Program-made: the position numbers and the translations under genes
The notes under the pieces: generated by a model
Seen by the model: the letters and a program-made list of their open reading frames with translations, nothing else
Told to the model about the DNA's origin: nothing
The model's database searches: none
Shown: piece by piece, positions 44,322 to 51,459 of the stretch
How positions within the stretch are numbered: position 1 is the stretch's first letter
Layout of the letters: each line of letters begins with the position of its first letter
From: Acetobacteraceae bacterium
GTDB lineage: Bacteria > Pseudomonadota > Alphaproteobacteria > Acetobacterales > Acetobacteraceae
Direction of reading: 5' to 3'
Assembly (NCBI GenBank): GCA_031291725.1
Contig: JARLIM010000037.1
Span: forward strand, 62,001-126,000
Length of the DNA stretch: 64,000 bases

Positions 44322-44367
44322 CCTTATGCGGCAATTCGGTGTGCACATAAAAATGTCTCTGCCTCAT
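44251..44367 (-). CDS. Possible 38-residue small protein downstream of the Nramp gene
   Basis: Very strong Shine-Dalgarno GAGGAGGAGA (44371-44380, minus) directly precedes two ATGs. The one at 44367 has 4-5 nt spacing and gives 38 codons starting MRQRHFYVHTELPH and containing a Cys pair; the one at 44371 gives only 15 codons. It begins 15 nt after the Nramp stop on the same strand and runs through the 17-bp inverted repeat. No homology is recognised. The ribosome site is the only real evidence. Confidence 0.3.
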   Translation of the reverse strand: MRQRHFYVHTELPHKEDYVTSCCLGLRGNVGILGCEVS

Positions 44368-44382
44368 GCATCTCCTCCTCTG

Positions 44383-45651
44383 TTATGTGAACAGACTTGA
44401 AATCGAGCCCCACACGCCCAGGGCGCACACGATGCTGCCGACAACGAGCACCACGTGGCGATACCAACCGCGCAGGCGCTGTTCGGGCGGCAAGGCGCGG
44501 GTGGCGAGCAGGAACAGGAAGCCCAGCACCAATGGCAGCATCAACGCGTTCATCACCTGAACGGCAATGTTGAGCGAGACCAAATTCGGCACCAGACCGA
44601 CAATCACCGCCGCCAAAACCACGCAGGCCGCATAGGTGCCATAGAACCACCGCGCCCGCAGCGGATGCAGTTCGAGGGAATGCTTGTAGCCCGTCACCTC
44701 CCCCAACCCCCAGGCCAGCGCCAGCGAGGCCACAATGGCCGCGACAAGGCCCGCCCCCAGCACCCCGGCACTGAAGACCGCGCGCCCAATGGTCTCGCCC
44801 AGCAACGGAGTCAGGGCGCCACTGACCTCGCCGACGCTGGACAGGCTCGGCCCATCGCCATTGGCCGACGCCCCCGTGGCCAAGGTGGCGGCGGCGGCGA
44901 TGAGCACGGCGGCCATGATCAATTGCGTCACAACCGCCCCTATCGCCGTGTCCATGCGTGCGGCGGCAAAATGTTCTGGGCGGAGCTTTTTGTCGGCAAT
45001 GGCCGATTGTTGATAGAAAATCATCCACGGCATGATCACCGCACCAATATTGGCGGCAACCAAGAACAGATAATCGCCGTTGGTCCAGGGAATCCGCACC
45101 GAATCATGCAACATCGTCCCCAGATTCGGCCCGGCGGCCCAGGCGACAATGAAAAACGCCAGTTCAAACAAACCCACCGCAATCGCCGCCCGCTCCACCC
45201 GGCGGTAGGAGCCGGTCATAACGATGCCGATCAATGTCACAACGGCCAGCGGCAGCGAGATCATCCGCGGGACACCATACATATCCCCTACCCCGGCCAC
45301 TCCCGACAATTCCGACAGCATCGCGCCTGTGGAGGCCACCATCAGTCCGCCGACTGATACCCAGGCCCAGAACCGACCAAATGTCTCGCTGATCAATTCA
45401 CCATGTCCGCGTCCGGTGAATACGCCAAGACGCACTGTAAGCTCTTGTACCATATATAAAATAGGCATTAAAATCACTTGCAGCAGCAGCAAGCGATAGC
45501 CCCATTGCACCCCACTCTGCGCCGCGGTGACCACGCTGCCGACATCGGTATCGGCCAGCATCACCACCAGGCCCGGCCCAAAAACCGCAAGAAAATTGGC
45601 CAGTCTGCGGCATGTGGGGGCGGTGGTGGTGGACATGGAATTGCGAGCCAT
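44383..45651 (-). CDS. Nramp-family divalent metal transporter, non-canonical metal site
   Basis: A 422-residue membrane protein with about 11 TM helices, opening FGPGLVVML as Nramp proteins do. The canonical TM1 motif DPGN is D36-V-G-S39, so the metal-coordinating Asn is a Ser. In TM6 the usual A..MPH is A204..M207-P-W209, keeping Ala and Met but replacing His. Other family regions (QELTVRLGVFTGRGHGELI) are clear. Altered sites occur in Nramp relatives that move Mg2+ or Al3+, so the substrate may not be Mn2+/Fe2+. An ATG at 45636 is an alternative start. The divergent regulator gene is 175 nt away with a CRP-type site between. Confidence 0.85.
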   Translation of the reverse strand: MARNSMSTTTAPTCRRLANFLAVFGPGLVVMLADTDVGSVVTAAQSGVQWGYRLLLLQVILMPILYMVQELTVRLGVFTGRGHGELISETFGRFWAWVSVGGLMVASTGAMLSELSGVAGVGDMYGVPRMISLPLAVVTLIGIVMTGSYRRVERAAIAVGLFELAFFIVAWAAGPNLGTMLHDSVRIPWTNGDYLFLVAANIGAVIMPWMIFYQQSAIADKKLRPEHFAAARMDTAIGAVVTQLIMAAVLIAAAATLATGASANGDGPSLSSVGEVSGALTPLLGETIGRAVFSAGVLGAGLVAAIVASLALAWGLGEVTGYKHSLELHPLRARWFYGTYAACVVLAAVIVGLVPNLVSLNIAVQVMNALMLPLVLGFLFLLATRALPPEQRLRGWYRHVVLVVGSIVCALGVWGSISSLFT

Positions 45652-45739
45652 TCTTAACTCGTGCTGGGTTACTCCGCCCCAGCCCCCCTGTCAAACCGGA
45701 GAAAGTTGCGGGACAGCGGCGCGAAAACATCACAAAACA

Positions 45740-45755
45740 TGTGATGTGGCTCACA
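45740..45755. promoter_or_regulatory. Perfect CRP/FNR-superfamily type site
   Basis: TGTGA-TGTGGC-TCACA is an exact TGTGA-N6-TCACA palindrome. It lies 72 nt before the regulator start and 89 nt before the Nramp start, central in their divergent promoter region. A partly overlapping ACATCAC/GTGATGT pair (45728-45748) may form a second half-site arrangement. Confidence 0.65.
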
Positions 45756-45756
45756 G

Positions 45757-45772
45757 TTAACACTTCGTAAAC
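45757..45772. promoter_or_regulatory. Possible CtrA-type site
   Basis: TTAA-CACTTCG-TAAAC differs at one position from the alphaproteobacterial CtrA consensus TTAA-N7-TTAAC. It lies directly next to the CRP-type palindrome and 55 nt before the regulator gene. Suggestive only. Confidence 0.3.
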
Positions 45773-45826
45773 ACGTCATCTTACCATCGCAAGATTCTCT
45801 GTTTTGCATAAAAAAGGGATGGCAAG

Positions 45827-46636
45827 ATGCCTCGCGACGTTGTGCATCGGCAGCGCAGGATTCTGTTCGTGGGAGCGATTGCCCCCTTCGGCGCGAACTT
45901 CCTCTCTCAATTGATGGACCGCGATTTGCTGGATTTTGAAGTCGTCCCCACCGGGCTTGCGGCATTGGATGTGCTGAGCAAGCGGGTTCGGCTGTTCGAC
46001 GCGATCATGGTCTGCTCACGTCTGCCAGACGGCGATGGTGCCGATTTATGCGCCCGCATGCGCCGACGCGACATCTTCACCCCGGTGATGATCATCGCCC
46101 AGGAAGACTCGGAATACGATGTCGTGCGCGGCCTGGATTGCGGCGCGAATGATTATGTCTGCGCTCCCTTCCGCATGGCCGTGCTGCGCGCCCGTCTGCG
46201 CGCCCAAATTCGCGCCTATGAGGCGAGCGAGGAGGCCGTGCTGCCCATTGGCCCATTCGAGTTCCGCCCCGGCAGCCGCGTGCTGGTGCGTCGTGCCACC
46301 GGTCAGCGCACAAAGCTGACCGACAAAGAAACAGCGGTGCTGAAATTCCTCTACCGGGCCGATGGTCCGGTATCGCGCACCATGTTGCTGCACGAGGTAT
46401 GGGGCTATCATGCCCGCGCCACCACCCATACGGTCGAGACGCATATCTATCGTCTGCGCCGCAAGATTGAGCCCGAGTCCGGGCAGATTTCGTTGCTGCT
46501 CAACGAGGAAGGCGGCTATTGGCTGGCGCGCGACCTGGGGCGTCCGGATCTGCCTATGCCGGTGGCAACCACCACACCGATCAGCATGCGTATGCCGATA
46601 CACAACCATCGACTCGCCAGCTTGATGGGCGTTTGA
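45827..46636 (+). CDS. OmpR-type response regulator with degenerate (aspartate-less) receiver
   Basis: 269 residues. The N-terminal receiver-like domain (about 10-130) keeps the fold but not the chemistry: the acidic pair after strand 1 is G16-A17, the phospho-acceptor position is Cys63 (IMVCSRLPDGDG), the Thr/Ser switch position is Ala91, and the Lys before Pro-Phe is Ala113. The C-terminal winged helix (about 140-235) is intact, with LTDKETAVLKFLYRA, RTMLLHEVWGY and HTVETHIYRLRRKIE. It must therefore work without phosphorylation. No histidine kinase is nearby. A 30-residue tail follows the DNA-binding domain. The preceding region has CRP- and CtrA-like sites. Confidence 0.9.
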   Translation: MPRDVVHRQRRILFVGAIAPFGANFLSQLMDRDLLDFEVVPTGLAALDVLSKRVRLFDAIMVCSRLPDGDGADLCARMRRRDIFTPVMIIAQEDSEYDVVRGLDCGANDYVCAPFRMAVLRARLRAQIRAYEASEEAVLPIGPFEFRPGSRVLVRRATGQRTKLTDKETAVLKFLYRADGPVSRTMLLHEVWGYHARATTHTVETHIYRLRRKIEPESGQISLLLNEEGGYWLARDLGRPDLPMPVATTTPISMRMPIHNHRLASLMGV

Positions 46637-46640
46637 AAAT

Positions 46641-47432
46641 TCAGATCCGCCCGAACACAGCCGATCTGACAACCGCCAGCCGATCCCCCAACAACCGACG
46701 ATGTACGCCCCGCTTGAGGTCTCGTGCCGCCAGCACGGCGGGCAAGGCGGCAGCGATCACGTGGCGCGGCACGGCCCCCCGCGCGTCTTCGAACCAACCC
46801 AGCCCCTGCCCGGCCAGTTCTTCCAACACCGGCGTTGCGGATTTCGGATCGTGCAGAACGTGATGCACCGACAATTCATGTGCGGCGAGGCGATCGGCCG
46901 GCAACAGACACCGCTCATGCCGCGCCAGCGCCGCCACATTGGCCAACTGCCCGGCCATGCCATATACCGCCCCAAGCTTGCGCAGGCGCGGCAGCAGCGC
47001 AGCCTCGGCCCCCAGCAGATGCCCGGCGGCGACGGCAAATCCACCGGCTCCGGCATCGAGATAAGCGGCGAAGCTGGCAAAATCGGCGATTTCCGCCTCG
47101 GCTTCGGCCTCACGCGCATCGATCATCGCCAACAAGCTATCGCGATCCAGCACGCCCTCGGCCAGCGCCCGCCCCAACGGCTCGGCCACTTCATGCCGCC
47201 GCACCACGCCCTCGACCACTTCGCGCCACCATTGCAGGCGAATCAGGGCGAGCATGCCGATGCTGGCCACTTCGCGCGCGCGGGCGATTTCGTGGTTGAA
47301 CGCGCAGAGCAGGAAATAGGCCGGACGCTTCTCGGCAGGCACGAAGAGGCCCGCGAGGAAGCGGTCGGGATCGACCTCGCGGATGAGGGCGGAAAAATCG
47401 CGCGGCGGTGGGAAATTTTCGGATAATGTCAT
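46641..47432 (-). CDS. Squalene/phytoene synthase family protein, NDUFAF6-like
   Basis: 263 residues, all-helical isoprenoid-synthase fold. The segments AFNHEIARAREVAS and IRLQWWREVVEGV match NDUFAF6-type proteins (mitochondrial complex I assembly factor) rather than true prenyltransferases, and the two Asp-rich substrate motifs are missing, so it is probably not catalytic on prenyl diphosphates. It is usually found near secDF in alphaproteobacteria; here it diverges from sodB. It ends 4 nt from the convergent regulator gene. Confidence 0.8.
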   Translation of the reverse strand: MTLSENFPPPRDFSALIREVDPDRFLAGLFVPAEKRPAYFLLCAFNHEIARAREVASIGMLALIRLQWWREVVEGVVRRHEVAEPLGRALAEGVLDRDSLLAMIDAREAEAEAEIADFASFAAYLDAGAGGFAVAAGHLLGAEAALLPRLRKLGAVYGMAGQLANVAALARHERCLLPADRLAAHELSVHHVLHDPKSATPVLEELAGQGLGWFEDARGAVPRHVIAAALPAVLAARDLKRGVHRRLLGDRLAVVRSAVFGRI

Positions 47433-47469
47433 CCCTGGCAGGTGGCACGACCTAATCCATGTGGCAAGC

Positions 47470-47498
47470 TTGACGTTGCCTGTGTGCGTTCATACCTA
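47470..47498 (+). promoter_or_regulatory. Probable housekeeping promoter of sodB
   Basis: TTGACG (47470-47475), a 17-nt spacer and TACCTA (47493-47498) give a good vegetative promoter pointing at sodB, whose ATG is 38 nt further on. Confidence 0.5.
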
Positions 47499-47535
47499 AA
47501 CACCGTGTCATGTCGACAAGTGCGGAGAGAATATT

Positions 47536-48138
47536 ATGGCCTTTGAACTTCCCACCCTTCCCTACAGCGTCAACGCGCTGGCCGCCGCCGGCATGTGCCA
47601 GGAGACGCTGGAACTGCATCACGGCAAGCACCATCAGGCCTACGTCACCGCGCTGAACGGCTTCGTGGAAAAGAACGCCGACCTTCAGGGCAAGTCGCTC
47701 GAAGAGATCGTGGCGTTCTCCAATGGCAAGGCCGACCTTGCGGGCGTGTTCAACAATGCCGGTCAGCATTGGAATCACATCATCTTCTGGAACAACATGT
47801 CCCCGGCTGGCGGTGGCATTCCGGGCAAGCTGGAAGCCAAGCTGGTTGAAGATTTCGGCTCGGTCGCCGCCTTCAAGGACGCGCTGAAGACCGCCGCCAC
47901 CACACAGTTCGGTTCCGGCTGGGCATGGCTGGTGCAGGGGGCGGACGGCAAGCTGAAGGCCGTCAAGACCCCGAACGGCTCCAACCCGCTGGCCACCGGC
48001 GAAGGGAAGGTTCTGCTCGGCATCGACGTGTGGGAGCACTCCTACTACCTCGATTTCCGCAACCGCCGCCCGGACTACGTCACCAACTGGCTCGACAAGC
48101 TTGCCAACTACGAATACGCCGAAGCCCAGATGGGCTGA
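47536..48138 (+). CDS. sodB: Superoxide dismutase, Fe/Mn type (likely Fe)
   Basis: Dismutates superoxide. 200 residues. Metal ligands are His28 (LELHHGKHH), His81 (QHWNH), and the Asp and His of IDVWEHSYY. Gln77 in the NAGQHWNH stretch is the active-site Gln position of iron enzymes, which argues for Fe. No signal peptide, so cytoplasmic. A TTGACG-N17-TACCTA promoter lies upstream, and an intrinsic terminator follows the stop. Confidence 0.95.
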   Translation: MAFELPTLPYSVNALAAAGMCQETLELHHGKHHQAYVTALNGFVEKNADLQGKSLEEIVAFSNGKADLAGVFNNAGQHWNHIIFWNNMSPAGGGIPGKLEAKLVEDFGSVAAFKDALKTAATTQFGSGWAWLVQGADGKLKAVKTPNGSNPLATGEGKVLLGIDVWEHSYYLDFRNRRPDYVTNWLDKLANYEYAEAQMG

Positions 48139-48153
48139 TCAGCCAGACAGCCG

Positions 48154-48185
48154 AAAAAAGGGGCCGCAAGGTCCCTTTTTTTGTT
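48154..48185 (+). terminator. Intrinsic terminator of sodB
   Basis: AAAAAAGGGGCC pairs with GGTCCCTTTTTT (one G-T pair), 4-nt loop region GCAA, followed by a T-run. It starts 15 nt after the stop. Confidence 0.85.
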
Positions 48186-48199
48186 TTTGTGGGCGGCGC

Positions 48200-48541
48200 T
48201 TAGAGATAGACGTTGATAATCTTCTTCCCCTCAGCACGGGTGAGCCAATTCGAGCTGCCCCAGGTCACAGGCGTCCAGGTCCGGCGATAATCCTGCGATG
48301 GAACCGCCATCCACCGTTCACGCGTCAAATTGCGCCAGCGGCGGCTTTGGCCGCGTTCGGTGTAGGAACGCGGCACGGGACGGGCGATCAGAACACCCAG
48401 AAAAATGCCAATCGGCAGCAGCAACGGGACGAAGAACAGCTGTTCTCCCTCAAATCCCATGATCGCAGAGCCCAAAGCGGCATATGTCGAGTCGGCTATC
48501 ACCGCCATGACAACGATCAGCAGAAGAATACGCCTGAGCAT
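48200..48541 (-). CDS. Small hypothetical membrane protein
   Basis: A 113-residue protein I do not recognise. Two hydrophobic segments occur at the N-terminus (about 4-25 and 35-54), the second ending IARPVPRSY, and then a basic, Trp-rich cytoplasmic tail (RRWRNLTRERWMAVP...TWTPVTWGSSNWL). It is convergent with sodB, which ends 61 nt away, and its start faces the long 48542-48863 gap. Codon use is like the surroundings. Confidence 0.6.
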   Translation of the reverse strand: MLRRILLLIVVMAVIADSTYAALGSAIMGFEGEQLFFVPLLLPIGIFLGVLIARPVPRSYTERGQSRRWRNLTRERWMAVPSQDYRRTWTPVTWGSSNWLTRAEGKKIINVYL

Positions 48542-48863
48542 TCACCCGTTTCCCATTCGCGCTTTTCTATGCAGCGTTAACGCACCCAAGCCGTGATATT
48601 CCACGCCATATCGCCACGATGTGCCAACGGTCTGCTCACGAAACAAGACGTTAACGACTCGTGTGTCAAGGTGCATCAAGTTTTTATGAAAAATTATTGA
48701 AATTTTGAGCGCAATCAGACTTTACGGACCGCCTTCTGCCCGTTTTCGCATCACTTGAGTGTTTTGGTGGCATTCGATTGCAGGGAATGAGAATGCCCGC
48801 ACAAAAATAGCCCGAATGCGATCGGCATCCGGGCTATCAATGGCTCAGCAGACGACGTTGAAT
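48542..48863. other. 322-bp intergenic region
   Basis: No gene seen. It contains two copies of the palindrome CGTTAACG (48575-48582 and 48649-48656), an AT-rich stretch (about 48680-48710) that may hold the promoter of the minus-strand membrane gene, and the yajC terminator at its right end. Confidence 0.5.
48802..48836 (-). terminator. Intrinsic terminator of yajC
   Basis: On the minus strand ATAGCCCGGATGC and GCATTCGGGCTAT form a 13-bp stem with one mismatch, followed by TTTTT. It starts 27 nt after the yajC stop, ending the transcript before any secDF genes. Confidence 0.85.
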
Positions 48864-49232
48864 TTACTTCTTCGCGTCGGCCGGCTTGCTGTCATTGGCG
48901 GCCTTGGGCTGCACAACGCCGGTGATCGTCTCACGCAGCACCTGCACCTTCACGCCCGGTGCGATCTCAATCTCGATCTCGCGGACATCGGCTTCTGGCG
49001 CCTTGACGACGGTGCCCAGAATGCCGCCGCCGGTGATCACCTTGTCACCGCGCTTGACGGCCGACAACGCCGCCTTGAGCTCTTTCTGCTTTTGCTGTTG
49101 CGGACGGATGAGCAGAAAATAGAAGACGCCGAAGATCAGCAGCAGCGGGGCGAATTGCTGCACGCTTGCCAGAATGTCTGTCTGCGGCGAGGCGGCGGCG
49201 GCAGTCTGGGCGAAGGCTTCAGAGATGAACAT
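48864..49232 (-). CDS. yajC: Preprotein translocase subunit YajC
   Basis: 122 residues. A single TM helix (about 26-46, FAPLLLIFGVFYFLLIRPQQQ) is followed by the cytoplasmic domain with KAALSAVKRGDKVITGGGILGTV, the YajC signature. It associates with SecDF in the membrane. The ATG at 49232 gives the family N-terminus; a start 20 codons earlier is less likely. secD and secF, its normal operon partners, are not downstream: a strong terminator follows. It is divergent from the DUF815 ATPase gene, a pairing that is common in alphaproteobacteria. Confidence 0.92.
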   Translation of the reverse strand: MFISEAFAQTAAAASPQTDILASVQQFAPLLLIFGVFYFLLIRPQQQKQKELKAALSAVKRGDKVITGGGILGTVVKAPEADVREIEIEIAPGVKVQVLRETITGVVQPKAANDSKPADAKK

Positions 49233-49321
49233 GAGATCGTCCGGGTCAGGGGTTGTGTGGTCCGGCTGCGGACCATAGTTTCCGCCCCTCATAGGTCAAG
49301 CTCGCAACCAGGACAAATGCC

Positions 49322-50173
49322 ATGATCGACCCGAATGTGCTCGAACGAATTGCCCAGGCGCTCGAACGTCTGGCACCGCCAGCACCGATTCCGGTCGATA
49401 TGCACGCGGCGGACGCTTTTGTCTGGCATCCCTCGCCTGCCCAGCTCGCCCCGGTCAAGCGCGTGGCGCGGGTCGATATCTCACTTTTGGTGGGAGTTGA
49501 GCGGCAGAAGAACATCGTGCTGGCCAACACGCTGCAATTCGCGCGCGGTCTGCCCGCCAACAATGCCATGTTGTGGGGGGCACGCGGCATGGGCAAATCC
49601 TCGCTCGTCAAGGCAGCGCACGCGCAGGCCAATGCCGAGAACCCCGGCTGTCTGGCACTGATCGAAATCGCACGCGAGGATATCGTCACCCTGCCCGAAT
49701 TGATGCGCATCCTCCGCCCGCAACCGCGCCGCTGCGTGATCTTCTGCGACGATCTATCGTTCGAGAAGGAAGACGCGGATTACAAGGCGCTGAAATCGGT
49801 GCTCGATGGCGGCATTGAGGGGCGGCCGGAGAACGTGTTGTTCTACGCCACCTCCAACCGTCGCCATCTGATGCCGCGCGACATGATCGAAAACGAGAAA
49901 TCAACCGCGATCAATCCCTCGGAAGCCACCGAAGAAAAAGTCTCGCTTTCCGACCGTTTTGGCCTTTGGATCGGCTTCCACAACGCCGATCAGGAAGCCT
50001 ATTTCGCGATGGTTGAAGGCTATGCGGCCGATCTGAAGCTGCCGATCTCCACCGAAGACCTGCGCCACAAGGCTGCCGCATGGTCCACGGTGCGCGGCGG
50101 GCGCTCGGGGCGGGTGGCGTGGCAATTCGTGCAGGATCTGGCCGGCAAATTGGGGGCACCCCTGTCTGCATGA
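49322..50173 (+). CDS. DUF815 family AAA+ ATPase
   Basis: 283 residues. The AAA+ core starts GVERQKNIVLANT; Walker A is GARGMGKSSLVKA (about 85-97), Walker B is CVIFCDDLSFE, sensor 1 is FYATSNRRHLMP and the SLSDRFGLWIGF stretch contains the arginine finger region. The family is widespread next to yajC but has no settled role. It overlaps the next gene (DUF3422) by 4 nt. Confidence 0.88.
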   Translation: MIDPNVLERIAQALERLAPPAPIPVDMHAADAFVWHPSPAQLAPVKRVARVDISLLVGVERQKNIVLANTLQFARGLPANNAMLWGARGMGKSSLVKAAHAQANAENPGCLALIEIAREDIVTLPELMRILRPQPRRCVIFCDDLSFEKEDADYKALKSVLDGGIEGRPENVLFYATSNRRHLMPRDMIENEKSTAINPSEATEEKVSLSDRFGLWIGFHNADQEAYFAMVEGYAADLKLPISTEDLRHKAAAWSTVRGGRSGRVAWQFVQDLAGKLGAPLSA

Positions 50174-51453
50174 CCCGGGATCACACGCTGCGGGCGGCGC
50201 TGAGCAACGAGTTGCATGCCAGACCGCCTTCGCCCATTCACACCCCAGCCCGCGCGAGTCACGTCGCCATGCTGTCCGGCGAGACCGCAGCTTCGAGCGA
50301 TCGCGCGCATTTCGGCACGCTCTGCCGCAGATTCGGCATGGCCGAACCGGCACCGGAGGCCAATCACCACCTCGTCGATCTCGGCTTCGCGCGGGTGAAA
50401 TGGGAGCGTCATACCGAATACAGCGCCTACACCGTCTATCGCGATGGCTGTGACGCCGCCAACCCGTTCGCCCAACCCGCCATTGACGCCCTGCCCGCCG
50501 ATTGGGTTTCGGAACTGGCGGGCGAGCGGATTGTGGCGGTTCATATCGCCCTGGTGCAGGAGACGCCGAACGAAGCGAATCTGGTGCATTTGTTCGGCAA
50601 TGACGGCTTCGTCGGCGCGCATTTCTCGGGCGAGCGCGCGATGGGGTGGACGGATTTCCGCATTCATGGCGATGGTTGGAGCCGCATTCTGGTGCAGGAC
50701 CACAACCTGGGTGTGCGGTCTGCCGGGCGTTTGGTGCAGCGTTTGGTGGAGATCGAGAATTACCGCATCCTCGCCTTGCTCTCGCTGCCCATCGCGTGGG
50801 AGGCGATGGCGCGATTGTCAGTGATCGAACGCGCGGTGACTGAGACGCTGGTGGACAACATGCCGCGCTCCGGCCTGAAGGATGACCGCGCGTTGCTCGA
50901 CGTGCTGACCAGTCAGGCCAGTGCCTGCGAAAGCATCGCCGCCGAGACGAGCTATCGCTTTGCCGCCACCCGCGCCTATCACGGCCTTGTCACCCAGCGC
51001 CTGCTCGATCTGCGCGAGCTGCGCATTGAGGGGCTGCCGGGCTGGGGCGAGTTCATGGCCCGCCGCTACGCCCCGGCGATTGCCACCTGTGAGGCTGTTG
51101 CCGCCAGGTTGGACGCGCTGTCGCTGCGCACCCATCGCGCGGCCAATCTGCTGCGCACGCGGGTGGACGTGGCATTGGAAGGCCAGAACGCCGATCTCCT
51201 CGCCTCCATGGACCGCCGTGCCGATCTGCAGTTGCGCCTGCAGGAGACGGTCGAAGGGCTGTCGGTGGTGGCGATCAGCTATTACGCACTCGCTTTGGTC
51301 GGCCATGCGGTGCAAGGGTTGCGGCTGGTGCAGATCGATATTGACCCCGACATGGCCGAAGGTGTGGCCGTGCTGCCGGTGGTCATCCTGGTCTGGCTTG
51401 GACTGCACTGCATCAAGCGCCGGATCGCGCGCTCCCTCAACAAGCCGCACTGA
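50170..51453 (+). CDS. DUF3422 family membrane-anchored protein
   Basis: 427 residues. A large soluble N-terminal part begins RAALSNELHARPP, the hallmark of DUF3422, and contains VKWERHTEYSAYTVYR. A long helical/coiled-coil region (about 260-385) precedes two C-terminal TM segments (about 375-395 and 405-425, with VLPVVILVWLGLHCI) and a basic end. Function unknown. ATGA overlap with the ATPase gene and a 6-nt gap to the FUSC gene indicate one operon. Confidence 0.87.
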   Translation: MTRDHTLRAALSNELHARPPSPIHTPARASHVAMLSGETAASSDRAHFGTLCRRFGMAEPAPEANHHLVDLGFARVKWERHTEYSAYTVYRDGCDAANPFAQPAIDALPADWVSELAGERIVAVHIALVQETPNEANLVHLFGNDGFVGAHFSGERAMGWTDFRIHGDGWSRILVQDHNLGVRSAGRLVQRLVEIENYRILALLSLPIAWEAMARLSVIERAVTETLVDNMPRSGLKDDRALLDVLTSQASACESIAAETSYRFAATRAYHGLVTQRLLDLRELRIEGLPGWGEFMARRYAPAIATCEAVAARLDALSLRTHRAANLLRTRVDVALEGQNADLLASMDRRADLQLRLQETVEGLSVVAISYYALALVGHAVQGLRLVQIDIDPDMAEGVAVLPVVILVWLGLHCIKRRIARSLNKPH

Positions 51454-51459
51454 ACCGAA

